64,000 bases of DNA from Sphingobacteriaceae bacterium (GCA_947460875.1 CANHGR010000004.1:1-64000), one strand, 5' to 3'. Positions 17,009-27,100 are shown, counted from the stretch's first letter. The notes: generated from the letters alone by a model not told the origin. Translations and numbers: made by a program.

Positions 17009-17743
17009 CTATGGTAGTGTAATTTTCAAAACATCAGAGTAAGTGTACTCTCCAATGTCTTTAGCTTTTACTCCAACGCGACCATAAACATAGTTCTTGT
17101 TATAGTAAAACGCTGGTGTAGATGTAGGAGTCGGCATATTAACTGCTATAGTCGTAGTGAGCGAACCGTTGGTAAATGCACCAAGCGCAGTAGCATTTTT
17201 AGATGCATTTGCAATCGCATTACTGATGTCCACAATGTTTGTCTTGCCAATAAAGAATCTGGCTTGATCTACAACTACAGTACTAACTTGCTTTAGAGTG
17301 AACGTAGCAGTGAATACATAAGCGGGTTTTGTTCCGCTTACCGCTACTGTAAAGCCACTTACCGTCTGGTGTGGAACTACCGGAACATCAACAGTAGTAG
17401 CCCCTTTCACTGTAACATTAATGGTGTCAGTGTTAGCTACCCATGGACCTCTTGATGCACGTGTCAACTTATAGTCTCCATCGTACAGAGATGCTGAGAA
17501 TGAACCATCTTGCTTTACATAAACTCCGATCGGTGTAAACAATGGAAAACCACGTTGACGTAACTCTAGCATATTTTGAGCATCAAGATTTGCTCGCACG
17601 CCTAACGGTGTAGTTGTTCCTAGTTGCACTATTCTTCCACTTAATATGGAACTTGGTGGATCAAAATTATCTTTCTTTACACATGCAGCCAGCAACGAAA
17701 CGACCGCAACTGCTGCTATATATGATGATATTTTCATTTTCAT
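17009..17743 (-). CDS. DUF3823 domain lipoprotein of a SusCD locus
   Basis: 244 residues; lipoprotein signal with lipobox LLAAC (Cys21). Ig-like N-terminal half (SGRIVQLGTTTPL, then GVYVKQDGSFSASLYDGDY) and a second beta-rich half match the DUF3823 family, which is found almost only beside SusC/SusD pairs in Bacteroidota. It is probably a surface glycan-binding accessory (SusE/F-like role), not an enzyme. Last gene of the operon, 4 bases after susD, and followed by a strong terminator. Start may be Met1 or Met3. Confidence 0.85.
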   Translation of the reverse strand: MKMKISSYIAAVAVVSLLAACVKKDNFDPPSSILSGRIVQLGTTTPLGVRANLDAQNMLELRQRGFPLFTPIGVYVKQDGSFSASLYDGDYKLTRASRGPWVANTDTINVTVKGATTVDVPVVPHQTVSGFTVAVSGTKPAYVFTATFTLKQVSTVVVDQARFFIGKTNIVDISNAIANASKNATALGAFTNGSLTTTIAVNMPTPTSTPAFYYNKNYVYGRVGVKAKDIGEYTYSDVLKITLP

Positions 17744-17747
17744 AATT

Positions 17748-19673
17748 CTATTGTTGGAATGGATTAAGTTTGATTTTTGGATTATTATCCCTTACACTCT
17801 GATCAATATAGGCATAATAATTTTGTAACAGCCAGTTGCGTGCATTTGTGTTACGCGGCGCAATAAACTTATCATACACAAATTTATTATGATCTGGATG
17901 ACCCGGACGTGAAATGCGGTAGCCAAATAATGCATAAACATTCGCAGAAGGAGTAGTTTTAGATCCGTTAAAAATGGTATGCGCAATTCTCCAACGTTTA
18001 ATATCCCATAAACGATGATCCTCAAAGCAAAGTTCAACTCTGCGCTCGTTTTGCAAGATCGGGAGCGTAATATTTGCTGCCGTAATACTATTCGCAGGGA
18101 ATCCTGCTCTTTGTCTTAAACGGCTTAGATATTCTGCAGCTTTAGTTTTACCACCTGTTGTACCAGGAGCACCTAATACATCTAACTGGAAGGCAGCTTC
18201 TGCAGCATTCAAGTAGGTTTCACCTAATCTGTATCGTACCCACCACAAGGTGTTGGTTACACCACGGTTACTTGAACCAATAACTGGATCAATCAGCTTT
18301 CTGAGGTAAAATCCGGTTGGTGAAACTTCATTGACATTCGGTTGAGGACCGCCAAGGCCGGTTAAACGGCCACCATCTGTATGAGTTGATCCCAAAGCAC
18401 CTGTTGAAGAAACATATTTAGTGCCATCCCAAGTATAAATACCTGCTTGGATATCTAAAGAAGCGCCTTTCATAAGTTCACCAGGATAAGCGATATTACC
18501 ATAAAGACGAGCATCTTTATTAGCAAAAATATCTTGCTGCTTAGCATAGAATATCCAGTTAGCTTGTGATGCTACAGTTCCATTACCGGTTCCTAAAAGC
18601 TCTCCTGAACTGCCTGCAGGGCGGTTGGTATATTCGAAAGCCTCTACAAGATTCAACGACGGACTGGTTGCAGATGAAGAAAGGTTATCCTCGCGAATTG
18701 AACGAGCAATATTATCATATGAGAAGTTATGACCACTTCCCGGAATAAGATAATCTCTTGCCCAGATCACCTCAGGGTTACCTGACTTCTTGCTGTACAT
18801 ATCAAAGAAATTCTCACCTAAGTTTGGATTAGACTCATAAAGAGAATAAACCCCACTGTTCAGAATCGCCTGTGATGCTGCAAAAGATTTCTGATAATAA
18901 TCTACCGCTTTTGACGATGGTATGCCTACTTCTCCGCCAGCTAGAGATACCGTTGGAGTTAGAGCAGTATTAAACTGCGCAATAGACCCAGCATAAAGCA
19001 TTGCTCTACTTTTTAACGCAAGTGCGCCATATTGGTTAATACGACTTTTACTTGCATTATTGGGTATCAGATCCGCTGCAATAGCGTCAACCTCAGAATT
19101 GATAAAGTCATAAACTTCGGCTTCTGTGTTTCTTGCCTTTTGAAGGTAGGTTGGATCACCGCTAAAATCATACACCTGAAGTTCAGTAATGATTGGAACT
19201 CCACCGACCTGTTTTACAAAGTCAAAATAAATCTCTGCACGCATGTAACGCAACTCTGCAATAAATAACTTTCTATCGGAAGGTAGTACATCTCCCCCGG
19301 TTATTGTTGTAAGGTTAAATAGCGCCAAGTTAATATTACGAATTCTAGTGTAATATTGGTTCCATTGGTTATCAAAACCGATTTGGTTTGAATACGTAGC
19401 AAAGGTATTATCACCTGTACTAGAACCGCCTGAAAGTGCATCATCTGTAACATTCATACCACTTTTACCGCCAAAACTATGACTAGGCAATTGTGCATAA
19501 AAAGATGAAAGTACACCTAAAGCCAGTGCTTTATCGGTCCAAATCTTACTTCCCGGAATAGGAGCACTAGACTGGGTGACATTCGGCTGCCTGTCTAGAA
19601 AATTCTTCTTGCACGCTGACAATGTCAGGAGCGAAGCGCCAAAAATTAAATAATATTTATATATACTTTTCAT
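17748..19673 (-). CDS. SusD/RagB family outer-membrane nutrient-binding lipoprotein
   Basis: 641 residues; lipoprotein signal with lipobox LSAC (Cys21). SusD hallmarks include the N-terminal helical TPR-like region with ELRYMRAEIYFDFVKQVGGVP (~135-155) and the C-terminal SusD domain with RYRLGETYLNAAEAAFQ and ENERRVELCFEDHRLWDIKRW-type blocks (written here in part). It caps the SusC barrel on the cell surface and binds the glycan. Gap to susC is 10 bases. The ligand cannot be predicted from sequence. The nearby GH43 enzymes suggest arabinose-containing glycans, but they are not in the same transcript. Confidence 0.92.
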   Translation of the reverse strand: MKSIYKYYLIFGASLLTLSACKKNFLDRQPNVTQSSAPIPGSKIWTDKALALGVLSSFYAQLPSHSFGGKSGMNVTDDALSGGSSTGDNTFATYSNQIGFDNQWNQYYTRIRNINLALFNLTTITGGDVLPSDRKLFIAELRYMRAEIYFDFVKQVGGVPIITELQVYDFSGDPTYLQKARNTEAEVYDFINSEVDAIAADLIPNNASKSRINQYGALALKSRAMLYAGSIAQFNTALTPTVSLAGGEVGIPSSKAVDYYQKSFAASQAILNSGVYSLYESNPNLGENFFDMYSKKSGNPEVIWARDYLIPGSGHNFSYDNIARSIREDNLSSSATSPSLNLVEAFEYTNRPAGSSGELLGTGNGTVASQANWIFYAKQQDIFANKDARLYGNIAYPGELMKGASLDIQAGIYTWDGTKYVSSTGALGSTHTDGGRLTGLGGPQPNVNEVSPTGFYLRKLIDPVIGSSNRGVTNTLWWVRYRLGETYLNAAEAAFQLDVLGAPGTTGGKTKAAEYLSRLRQRAGFPANSITAANITLPILQNERRVELCFEDHRLWDIKRWRIAHTIFNGSKTTPSANVYALFGYRISRPGHPDHNKFVYDKFIAPRNTNARNWLLQNYYAYIDQSVRDNNPKIKLNPFQQ

Positions 19674-19683
19674 GATTTAATAA

Positions 19684-22600
19684 TTAAAGGGTCAAGTTAA
19701 AACCTAAGCTAGCGAACCTTGTTTGAGGAGACACTAAACCACTTGATAGTTGAACCTCAGGATCTAGATTGAACTTATGTGATCCGTTGTCTATGGTAAA
19801 TGCATTAACCATACTAAATGTCATTCTCAAGCTTTGAGCTCCAATCTTTCTAACCAAACTTTGTGGAAAAGTGTATCCTAACTGAACGTTTCTTAAACGA
19901 ATATAAAATATATCCATATTATAGAAAGAACTGTTTCTAGAATAGCTAGAGTGACTGGTCAAATCCTTACGGATTGGAGGATTAGCTCCCGGAATCCAAG
20001 GGCTGGTCACATCAAATGCATTCTCATGGCGCCATACATCTTGAAACATCCAATCAGGAGAACTACCGTTTGCAGTATTAGAGAATGGAACTCTTGCTTC
20101 GGCAGTTCTTACAAAAGAATACAAAGATGCACCGGCAAAAGCTAAATCAAGCGACCAGTTTTTGTAAGAAAAGGTATTGTTCAAACCAAATGATAACATC
20201 GGCTGACCAGTACCATAACCAATTGCTCTACGATCTAAACCATTGATGATTCCATCACCATTGTTATCCCTGTAGATAATATCACCCGGAAGCAAGGTTC
20301 TGTTTCCTTGACCGTCAACATTTACAGGGTGATTGTCGATTTGCTCTTGAGATTGGAACTGCCCGTCAATTTCGTAGTTGAAGTTGATATCTCTTACACG
20401 ACCATTATAGTTGACATCTTCATAAACTTCATACGAGTTACCCGGACGAAGTTTATATCTTGAAAGTGTTTTGGTACGAGCAAATGTTGCTACTAAATCT
20501 GAACTGAAATTAACAGCCCCGATTTTAGTATCATAACCGATCAAACCATCAAAACCATACGTTCTTCTTGATTCAAGGTTTTCATTAGGCAAAGAATAAC
20601 CTACCTCACCTGGAAGTAATACGTCATATCTTGCTGCAGGGAGACCTGTATCATCACTTCTAAACACATCAAGCTCTGCTCTTAGTTTGTTAAACACGTT
20701 AACGTCGATACCAAAATTGTATGAAGTAACTTTTGTCCAAGTAAGATTCAATGGAGGTAAGCTGCTTCTTGGCGCAAGACCAATAACCGGAACATTATTA
20801 AGTACAGCTCCAGCACCACCGTAATCATACACCGGCTGACCACCTTCGTTCAATACATCATTCGGATTCTGGTTGTTATCATCACCTGTTTGACCATATC
20901 TGAATCTAACTTTCAAAAGGTTCACTACATCTCCGAAAGCATTCTTAAAGAACGGCTCTTCAGATGCATTCCATGAAGCACCGATAGTTGGGAAGAATCC
21001 GTAACGGCTACTAGGAGCATAACGGCTAATTCCTTCGTAACGACCACCCGCCTCAATGTTGTATTTTTGTTTGTAGTTGTAAACAACGTTAGCTACATAA
21101 GACTCACGAGCTAAATGCGACTCCCGATCCTCCAAACCTGATATTTGCGCAACACGAGTTACGTAAACAAAGTTATTGGCAGGTAGCGTATTGTATTGCA
21201 TAAAGTCGTCAAACTGCATTTCCTGCTCTACAGCAGCAATTGTATTTAAGCTATGCTGACCAAATTTCTTGTCATAAGAAAATTTCATTTGCTTATAACG
21301 TCTCAATGGCAACTCTCTTGTTTTTCTTCTGAATGGATTTTGGTTACCACCACCGGTTGCAAGAACATACTGATCTGTTGCCGGACTGTAGTTAAATGAG
21401 TTATAAACAAACTCCTGGTTTTCAAACCTTCTAACACCTAAACGATACTGCATAGTACCCAATACTTTCAAACCGAAAGGGAATTGGTACTCTGCCATAA
21501 ATGTTCCTGTGAAATTACGGATTTTCTCTTCGTTCCATCCTGTAATTTGCTTAGTAAACGTTCCCGGATTACGGTTAATGTCATGCACATTCTGCAAATA
21601 ATTGGGGTTTTCATTCGCATATGGTCTTTCTATTGGCCACATGTACAGCGTAGCACGGAATATACTTAAATATTCATCAATTCCCGGTACACCTACGTAA
21701 CCACGAGCTTCTAAACGACCGTTGATCAACGCACTTACTTTCAATCCTTTAGCTAATGAGCTTTCAAGGTTAGTTGTAAAGTTGTACCTGTTAAAACGGT
21801 AATCTTTGATGATATCATCTTGATTCAAGAAACTCAAAGAGAAAAAGTAAGCTGATTGCTCAGAACCACCTCTTGCAGAAACGTTCATTTCGTACTTAGG
21901 TACATTACTCTGAAAAATATAATCAGCGTAGTTGGAACTCTTGTATGCTGCAGCCTGTTGGTTTGCAAGTAGTTGATTTCCTTTGATAAAACCACCGGCT
22001 CTCCATTTTTCAATTTCGGCAGCACTTGCGTTAGCATCATACGATGGCGCCGTGTTATTCGCTTCAGCTATATTTTGAGCTGCTTGGTTTCTTGCAGTTA
22101 AGAACGTAACAGCATCTGCAGGAGTAAAATAATTGGTGAAATTACTCACACCATAGTATCCTGTAGCAGCAATTGTTGCTTTTTCGCCAGCTTTACCTTT
22201 CTTAGTTGTTACCAGTACAACCCCGTTAGATGCTCTAAGACCATAAATAGCCGCAGCACCATCTTTCATGATTGCAATATTCTCAATATCATTTACACCT
22301 AATTGGTTGAATGCAGCAGCATCAGATGGGATGTTATCAATAACATACATCGGGGTACCAAGGTTACGAATCTGAATTCCGATACCGTTACCTGGTCTTG
22401 CATCTTCCGCTACACCACCACCGTTTCTTGATGTAAGCCCGGCTACTCGTCCAACAAGCGCGTCTGAAGCAGTAGAAGCATTTGTTTTCACAAGCTCCTC
22501 TGTTTTAACGTTTGCTACAGATCCTGTCGAAGTAAGCTTGGTTGCAGCACCGTAACCGGTGATTACCACTTCTTCAAGTGTGGTGTTATCAGCTGATAAT

Positions 22601-22950
22601 ACTACATCAAGACTAGTGTTATTGTTAACAGCTACTTCTTTAGTAGTAAAACCAACAAATGTAAACACCAATGTTGCCGTTGCCGGAACATCAATACTAT
22701 ACATACCATTGGCATCAGTGATCACACGGGTATTACCACCCTTAAGTGTTACACCTACACCCGGCATAACAACTCCTTTGCTATCTGACACTTTTCCTCT
22801 CACCACTACTTTGAGCAAATCGCTCGTAGCTGGTGCACCGGCCTCACTTTTCCCAAAAGTTACTCCGGTAAATGCAATTAATAAGATTAATTGCAGCATA
22901 ATTAACTTCATTGCAACCCTCGAAGGCGCAATAAATTGCTTTCTTTCCAT
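19684..22950 (-). CDS. SusC/RagA family TonB-dependent outer-membrane transporter
   Basis: 1088 residues. Signal peptide, then a CarboxypepD_reg-like domain (~48-125; VRGKVSDSKGVVMPGVGV), a TonB box (LEEVVITGYG, ~128-137), a plug domain (~140-250; ends GLRASNGVVLVTTKKG) and the 22-strand barrel to the C-terminal aromatic-rich strand (FASLGFNLTL). Imports oligosaccharides using TonB energy, together with the adjacent SusD. There is no N-terminal STN domain, and no anti-sigma/ECF sigma pair lies beside it, so control is probably by another regulator. First gene of the operon, preceded by a ~500-base leader region. Confidence 0.93.
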   Translation of the reverse strand: MERKQFIAPSRVAMKLIMLQLILLIAFTGVTFGKSEAGAPATSDLLKVVVRGKVSDSKGVVMPGVGVTLKGGNTRVITDANGMYSIDVPATATLVFTFVGFTTKEVAVNNNTSLDVVLSADNTTLEEVVITGYGAATKLTSTGSVANVKTEELVKTNASTASDALVGRVAGLTSRNGGGVAEDARPGNGIGIQIRNLGTPMYVIDNIPSDAAAFNQLGVNDIENIAIMKDGAAAIYGLRASNGVVLVTTKKGKAGEKATIAATGYYGVSNFTNYFTPADAVTFLTARNQAAQNIAEANNTAPSYDANASAAEIEKWRAGGFIKGNQLLANQQAAAYKSSNYADYIFQSNVPKYEMNVSARGGSEQSAYFFSLSFLNQDDIIKDYRFNRYNFTTNLESSLAKGLKVSALINGRLEARGYVGVPGIDEYLSIFRATLYMWPIERPYANENPNYLQNVHDINRNPGTFTKQITGWNEEKIRNFTGTFMAEYQFPFGLKVLGTMQYRLGVRRFENQEFVYNSFNYSPATDQYVLATGGGNQNPFRRKTRELPLRRYKQMKFSYDKKFGQHSLNTIAAVEQEMQFDDFMQYNTLPANNFVYVTRVAQISGLEDRESHLARESYVANVVYNYKQKYNIEAGGRYEGISRYAPSSRYGFFPTIGASWNASEEPFFKNAFGDVVNLLKVRFRYGQTGDDNNQNPNDVLNEGGQPVYDYGGAGAVLNNVPVIGLAPRSSLPPLNLTWTKVTSYNFGIDVNVFNKLRAELDVFRSDDTGLPAARYDVLLPGEVGYSLPNENLESRRTYGFDGLIGYDTKIGAVNFSSDLVATFARTKTLSRYKLRPGNSYEVYEDVNYNGRVRDINFNYEIDGQFQSQEQIDNHPVNVDGQGNRTLLPGDIIYRDNNGDGIINGLDRRAIGYGTGQPMLSFGLNNTFSYKNWSLDLAFAGASLYSFVRTAEARVPFSNTANGSSPDWMFQDVWRHENAFDVTSPWIPGANPPIRKDLTSHSSYSRNSSFYNMDIFYIRLRNVQLGYTFPQSLVRKIGAQSLRMTFSMVNAFTIDNGSHKFNLDPEVQLSSGLVSPQTRFASLGFNLTL

Positions 22951-23452
22951 TTTTTTAACTTTTTTGTTTAATTAAATTGATTAGCGGACAGAATCTTTTC
23001 CTGAGGCCCCACCCCCGGTCCAGACTTTAAGCTGCAGCGCCGCCACGCTGAAGCTGGCTTTTAAATTGAGATTTTGTAAATTTTTACCATAGAGACCGTT
23101 TAGATTTAAATTCGTTTTAACTAGCAGAAGGGCAAAAAGATGCTCTTTATGCTCAAAATTCAACAATAAGTAACTAATTATTTGGTTTAAAAATAGACTA
23201 ATACTTCTTGTGAATCTCTAAAAAACTTTTTTTAGTTCATCTAGGGCTTATAAATAAGTCCACTGCAAGAACACTAATCCAACAATAGTATGTAAACTTA
23301 ATATTAAATTGTGGAAACAGAAATTTTTGTAACAGATTTTTTACAAGTAAAAGATTAAACCCGAAACAGGTTCGTAAGAATTGTAGCCTTCATTACATTG
23401 TAGATCAAATGACTATCAATCTGATATGATCAGGCTTGCTCTACTTTTTAAA
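22951..23452 (-). other. Long gene-free leader region upstream of susC
   Basis: 502 bases without a credible gene. A short reading frame at 22981-23166 has no homology that I recognise. The proximal part (22990-23060) is strikingly GC-rich for this AT-rich DNA and can fold a hairpin (23030-23033 with 52-55, 23035-23039 with 46-50). The distal 280 bases are AT-rich and should hold the susC promoter, but no clear TAnnTTTG box was found. A structured leader is possible but unproven. Confidence 0.35.
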
Positions 23453-24331
23453 CTACTTAAAATTCTTTTCAATCAAAACCTGGATGATGCCGTCGACCAT
23501 TCCTACGCGCGGTACATAAAGGAGCTTTAGATCTGCCCATTTCATTACAGCCAAATAGATCTCGCAAGCAGGAATAATAACGTCTGCCCGATCCTGATTT
23601 AAGCCTAATACGTTGATACGGTCTTTTAAAGAATATGAGTTCAGGTAGTTATAAATTTCTCTTAGACGGATATAGCTCAAGGGTTCGCCTTCCTTTTCCT
23701 CAGACATTTTAAACAGTTTGTTGATATTTCCTCCAGTACCAATGCCTGCCAAGTTCTTGTATTTCTTACAGTTCTGTTTAATCCAAGCCTTCATTTCTAC
23801 CCAGGTTTCATCCTTATCCTGATTGTCGAGAATTCTAATAGTCCCGATATCAAATGAACGTGAAACCTCAGGCTGCCCGGCTGAAAAAACTGAAAGTTCA
23901 GTACTTCCGCCACCTACATCGATATAAAGGTAATCTTTACGGTTATCCAAATGCTCGTTTATGTGACTTGAATAAATAATATGAGCTTCCTTCTGACCTT
24001 CAATGATTTCTATGTCAAGATTAGCCAGTTTTTTTATTTTCTTAACTAAGGTTGCACCATTTCTCGCTTCACGCATGGCAGAGGTGGCACAGGCCATATA
24101 ATCTTCAACCTTGTATACATCCATTAAGCCTTTGAAAGCCGCCATGGTCGTGATCAATTCTTCAGCCTTCTTTTCAGAAATTTCTTTATCGAGAAATGCA
24201 TTATCGCCTAGCCGTAATGGCACACGTATCAGTGTGTTCTTTTTGAAAGAAATTTCCTTGTTAGACTCTATGATGTCTGCTATGAGCAAACGAATGGCAT
24301 TTGACCCGATATCAATAGCTGCGTATCTCAA
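23453..24331 (-). CDS. ppx: Exopolyphosphatase (Ppx/GppA family)
   Basis: 292 residues. ASKHA-type ATPase fold with AIDIGSNAIRLLI (5-17) and DVGGGSTEL (~139-147), the two phosphate-binding motifs of the Ppx/GppA family. It releases phosphate from polyphosphate ends or acts on pppGpp. At this short length (no C-terminal HD domain) it resembles short Ppx1-like members. Start codon is TTG, and its TTGA overlaps the ppk stop TGA, so translation is probably coupled. Pairing with polyphosphate kinase points to polyphosphate turnover. Confidence 0.9.
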   Translation of the reverse strand: MRYAAIDIGSNAIRLLIADIIESNKEISFKKNTLIRVPLRLGDNAFLDKEISEKKAEELITTMAAFKGLMDVYKVEDYMACATSAMREARNGATLVKKIKKLANLDIEIIEGQKEAHIIYSSHINEHLDNRKDYLYIDVGGGSTELSVFSAGQPEVSRSFDIGTIRILDNQDKDETWVEMKAWIKQNCKKYKNLAGIGTGGNINKLFKMSEEKEGEPLSYIRLREIYNYLNSYSLKDRINVLGLNQDRADVIIPACEIYLAVMKWADLKLLYVPRVGMVDGIIQVLIEKNFK

Positions 24332-26382
24332 TTCTTATATTTTAAATAGGTATATATATCTAGCTGTGCACGGTTACTTAATTTCTGACGCGTCTTACGA
24401 TACTTATTGTTGTTTAGTTGATTAATTTCTCTTGCCTTGGTATTATCGCGCAGCTGTATATTTATAATGTCTCTTATTTCCTTTCTTATCTCACGGTCAA
24501 GTATTGGAAACCCTACTTCAACACGGTTATCTAAGTTGCGGGGCATAAAATCTGCCGACGATAAGTAAATAGCTTCGTCGCCCCCATTTGCAAAAATCCA
24601 CACTCTCGAATGTTCAAGGTATTTATCAATAATACTAATCGCTTGAATATTTTCGCTAAACCCTTTAACTCCAGGAACCAGGCAGCACATCCCTCTGATA
24701 ATTAATTGAATCTTTACACCGGCATTGCTTGCATCATATAAATGACTTATGATTTCTTCATCCGACAGACTATTCATTTTCAGTATCATATAAGCAGGCT
24801 TGCATTCCTGCGCATTTTTTATCTCTCTGTCAATAAGCTTTCTTATTTTATCGCGACTTTCAAGTGGCGAAACTACTAAGTAATTATAATTACTGTAGAA
24901 AACTTTATTCTGTAAGCCTCTGAAAAACTTTTTAAGCTCAGTTGTAATTAAGCTATTCGTGGTAAATAAACTATGGTCACAGTACAATTGTGCTGTTTTT
25001 TCATTGAAATTTCCTGTGGCTAAGTTAGCATAGTAGACGATCTTTCCTTTTTCCTTCCTCCCGATCATACATATCTTAGAATGTACTTTGTAGTCTGAAA
25101 GACCATAATTCACAGCAACGCCTTCTTCTTCAAGTCGTTTCGTCCAATAGATATTCGCCTGTTCGTCAAAACGTGCCTTTAACTCTAGCAAGCAATTTAC
25201 CGTTTTGCCATTTTTAGCTGCGTTGATTAGGGCGTTAATGATCCGCGAGTTTTCTGCAAGGCGGTATAAGGTAATATGAATTTCCACAATTTTAGGATCA
25301 ATCGCCGCTTCTCTTAGGAAGTGGATGATATAGTCGAAAGAATGATACGGCAGACTGATCAGATAATCGCGCTTAGCTATCTGACTAAAAATACTTTTAT
25401 TCATATCCAAATCCCTTATTTTCAATGGAGGGTCTTTGTGATACTCAAGATCGGCGCTGCCTACATTTGGAAATTTTATAAAATCTTTGAAATTATGATA
25501 CCGATTACCCGGAATCAGTCCGTCGGCAGACAGGTCAAGTTTTGCTACCAAATAGGTAAGAATCTCACGTGGCATACCGCTATCATAAAGTAAGCGCATC
25601 GGCTTCCCCTTTTTTCGTTTTAATAGGCTTTTAGTTAAGGCGTCAATAAACTTTTCGCTCACGCTATGATCCAGATCAAGCTGAGCATCTCGAGTTAGCT
25701 GAATGGAATACGATTCGATTTTTGAATAGTCAAAAATGAAAAAGATATCATCAAGGCAATAGCGAATAATATCATCAAGTAGAATAATGAATTTAAGATT
25801 ATTTGTTTCAGGAAGTACTACGAAACGATTAAGACTGTCAGGTATCTCGATGAGGCTGTACCTGCATTTATCTCCCTTCTGGTCTTTGGTAAGTTTAATT
25901 AGAAAATAAACACTTCGGTCTTTTAACTCTGGAAATGGCTTGGTTTCATCAAGCATCAATGGAACCAGAGTAGATAATACTTTTTCTAGAAAATATTTAC
26001 GGACAAACTGCCCGCGTGTTACGTTTAATTGGTGCTCATTGATAATGAAGATCTTCTCCCGCTCAAGTTCTTTGATGATTTCATCTTCGAACAGATGATC
26101 AAATCTTCTTTCATGTTGTACAACTATATTTTTTATTTGACTAAGTGTCTTCTTTGGGTTATAGCCTATTAATTCTTTCGCCTTTGCGTTTAGATTGCCA
26201 AGTCTGTTTAAAGTAGCTACCCGAACTCTGTAAAACTCGTCAAGATTAGAAGAAAAGATCGCTAGAAACCGGATACGCTCAATTAATGGAACAGTTTTAT
26301 CTGCCGCTTCTTGAAGTACTCTCTCGTTAAAATACAACCAACTGATTTCGCGATTAGTAAGTGGTATTTTTTGTTTAGACAT
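24328..26382 (-). CDS. ppk1: Polyphosphate kinase 1
   Basis: 684 residues, the usual PPK1 length. It opens with REISWLYFNERVLQEA and SSNLDEFYRVRV (N domain), then the middle domain and two phospholipase-D-like catalytic domains. The autophosphorylated His is in VHSKICM (~430), and a second conserved His is in EHSRVWIF (~590). Arg in ARFDEQANI and a basic PRNLDNRVE block complete the active site. Polymerises the gamma-phosphate of ATP into polyphosphate, reversibly. First gene of the ppk-ppx pair, overlapping ppx by 4 bases. A GC-rich hairpin lies just upstream (26394-26432). Confidence 0.95.
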   Translation of the reverse strand: MSKQKIPLTNREISWLYFNERVLQEAADKTVPLIERIRFLAIFSSNLDEFYRVRVATLNRLGNLNAKAKELIGYNPKKTLSQIKNIVVQHERRFDHLFEDEIIKELEREKIFIINEHQLNVTRGQFVRKYFLEKVLSTLVPLMLDETKPFPELKDRSVYFLIKLTKDQKGDKCRYSLIEIPDSLNRFVVLPETNNLKFIILLDDIIRYCLDDIFFIFDYSKIESYSIQLTRDAQLDLDHSVSEKFIDALTKSLLKRKKGKPMRLLYDSGMPREILTYLVAKLDLSADGLIPGNRYHNFKDFIKFPNVGSADLEYHKDPPLKIRDLDMNKSIFSQIAKRDYLISLPYHSFDYIIHFLREAAIDPKIVEIHITLYRLAENSRIINALINAAKNGKTVNCLLELKARFDEQANIYWTKRLEEEGVAVNYGLSDYKVHSKICMIGRKEKGKIVYYANLATGNFNEKTAQLYCDHSLFTTNSLITTELKKFFRGLQNKVFYSNYNYLVVSPLESRDKIRKLIDREIKNAQECKPAYMILKMNSLSDEEIISHLYDASNAGVKIQLIIRGMCCLVPGVKGFSENIQAISIIDKYLEHSRVWIFANGGDEAIYLSSADFMPRNLDNRVEVGFPILDREIRKEIRDIINIQLRDNTKAREINQLNNNKYRKTRQKLSNRAQLDIYTYLKYKN

Positions 26383-26393
26383 ATAATTAAACG

Positions 26394-26432
26394 GAACAGT
26401 CCCGGCGTTTGTCCGGGACCGTAAAACTGTTC
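26394..26432 (-). terminator. GC-rich hairpin between the histone-like gene and ppk
   Basis: Perfect 7-bp stem (26399-26405 with 26413-26419, 7-base loop), extended by GAACA/TGTTC on the outside with a one-sided bulge. Located ~45 bases after the histone-like gene and 12 bases before the ppk start. The T-tract after it is weak, so it may be a terminator or a structure in the ppk leader. Confidence 0.45.
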
Positions 26433-26476
26433 ATTCTTTTGTTAATTTAATATTAATTCAAAGTAAACAGATACTA

Positions 26477-27100
26477 TTATGAATCTGACTTCTCTTCACT
26501 ATTCTTTAAATCAGTTCCTCGAGAATTACTTATTGAAATAATTGATTTTGTCGCAGGCTTTTTAACGACTGAAACTACCTTTTTAGGGGCAGGGGTTTTG
26601 GCCGGAACTTTAGCGGATTTTGCAGCCGCAGATTTCGGCGCAGTGGGTTTACTCGCTGAAACAGTTTTGATGCTTCTCTTTACCGGTGAAACAGTGGTAG
26701 CCTTTGCTGTAAGCTTCGCGACTTTTGGAACGGCTTTCTTTGCTACTGTTTTAACCGTAGTAGTTTTGGATTTTACCGCAGCCACGATAACCTTCTTGGC
26801 CCTTGCAACACTTTTCTTGGCCGGCTTTAAGCTCTTTTTTGGAGCAGTAACTTTTTTTCTTTTTGATTCAAGTTTACTCTCAACAGCCCCTTTCACATCC
26901 TGATACTTGTCGCCTAATTTTTTGGCAACTTGCTTACCAGCCTTTTTAATTTCTTTACTGATTTTTTCTGCATCATGCCCCAAACTTTTAACAACTTCAA
27001 AGAACTTATCTGTGAGAGTGGTTTCTAGTCCTTTCTTACTTGCCGCTTTCTTTGACGGCTTCTTGGAAACTTTTGCAGCTTGGGCTTTCTTTTTTTTCAT
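26477..27100 (-). CDS. Lysine/alanine-rich histone H1-like DNA-binding protein
   Basis: 207 residues, very basic. The N-terminal ~85 residues include a short amphipathic section (TTLTDKFFEVVKSLGHDAEKISKEIKKAGK). From ~85 to ~190 it is a low-complexity tail of Lys, Ala, Pro, Val, Ser and Thr with repeated KK/AKK/PAK units like eukaryotic H1 tails, and it ends in an acidic stretch. Such proteins bind DNA non-specifically and help compact the bacterial nucleoid; the tail could also bind polyphosphate. Divergent from yajQ (100 bases between start codons) and upstream of ppk-ppx on the same strand. Function assigned by composition, so moderate certainty. Confidence 0.7.
   Translation of the reverse strand: MKKKKAQAAKVSKKPSKKAASKKGLETTLTDKFFEVVKSLGHDAEKISKEIKKAGKQVAKKLGDKYQDVKGAVESKLESKRKKVTAPKKSLKPAKKSVARAKKVIVAAVKSKTTTVKTVAKKAVPKVAKLTAKATTVSPVKRSIKTVSASKPTAPKSAAAKSAKVPAKTPAPKKVVSVVKKPATKSIISISNSRGTDLKNSEEKSDS

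Noticed and set aside
22981..23166. 61-residue ORF upstream of susC on the minus strand
   Set aside because: No recognisable motif, biased by the GC-rich leader, and no start context; treated as leader DNA.
26598..26903. 101-residue ORF on the plus strand opposite the histone-like gene
   Set aside because: Hydrophobic low-complexity mirror of the Lys/Ala-rich coding strand; a shadow frame.
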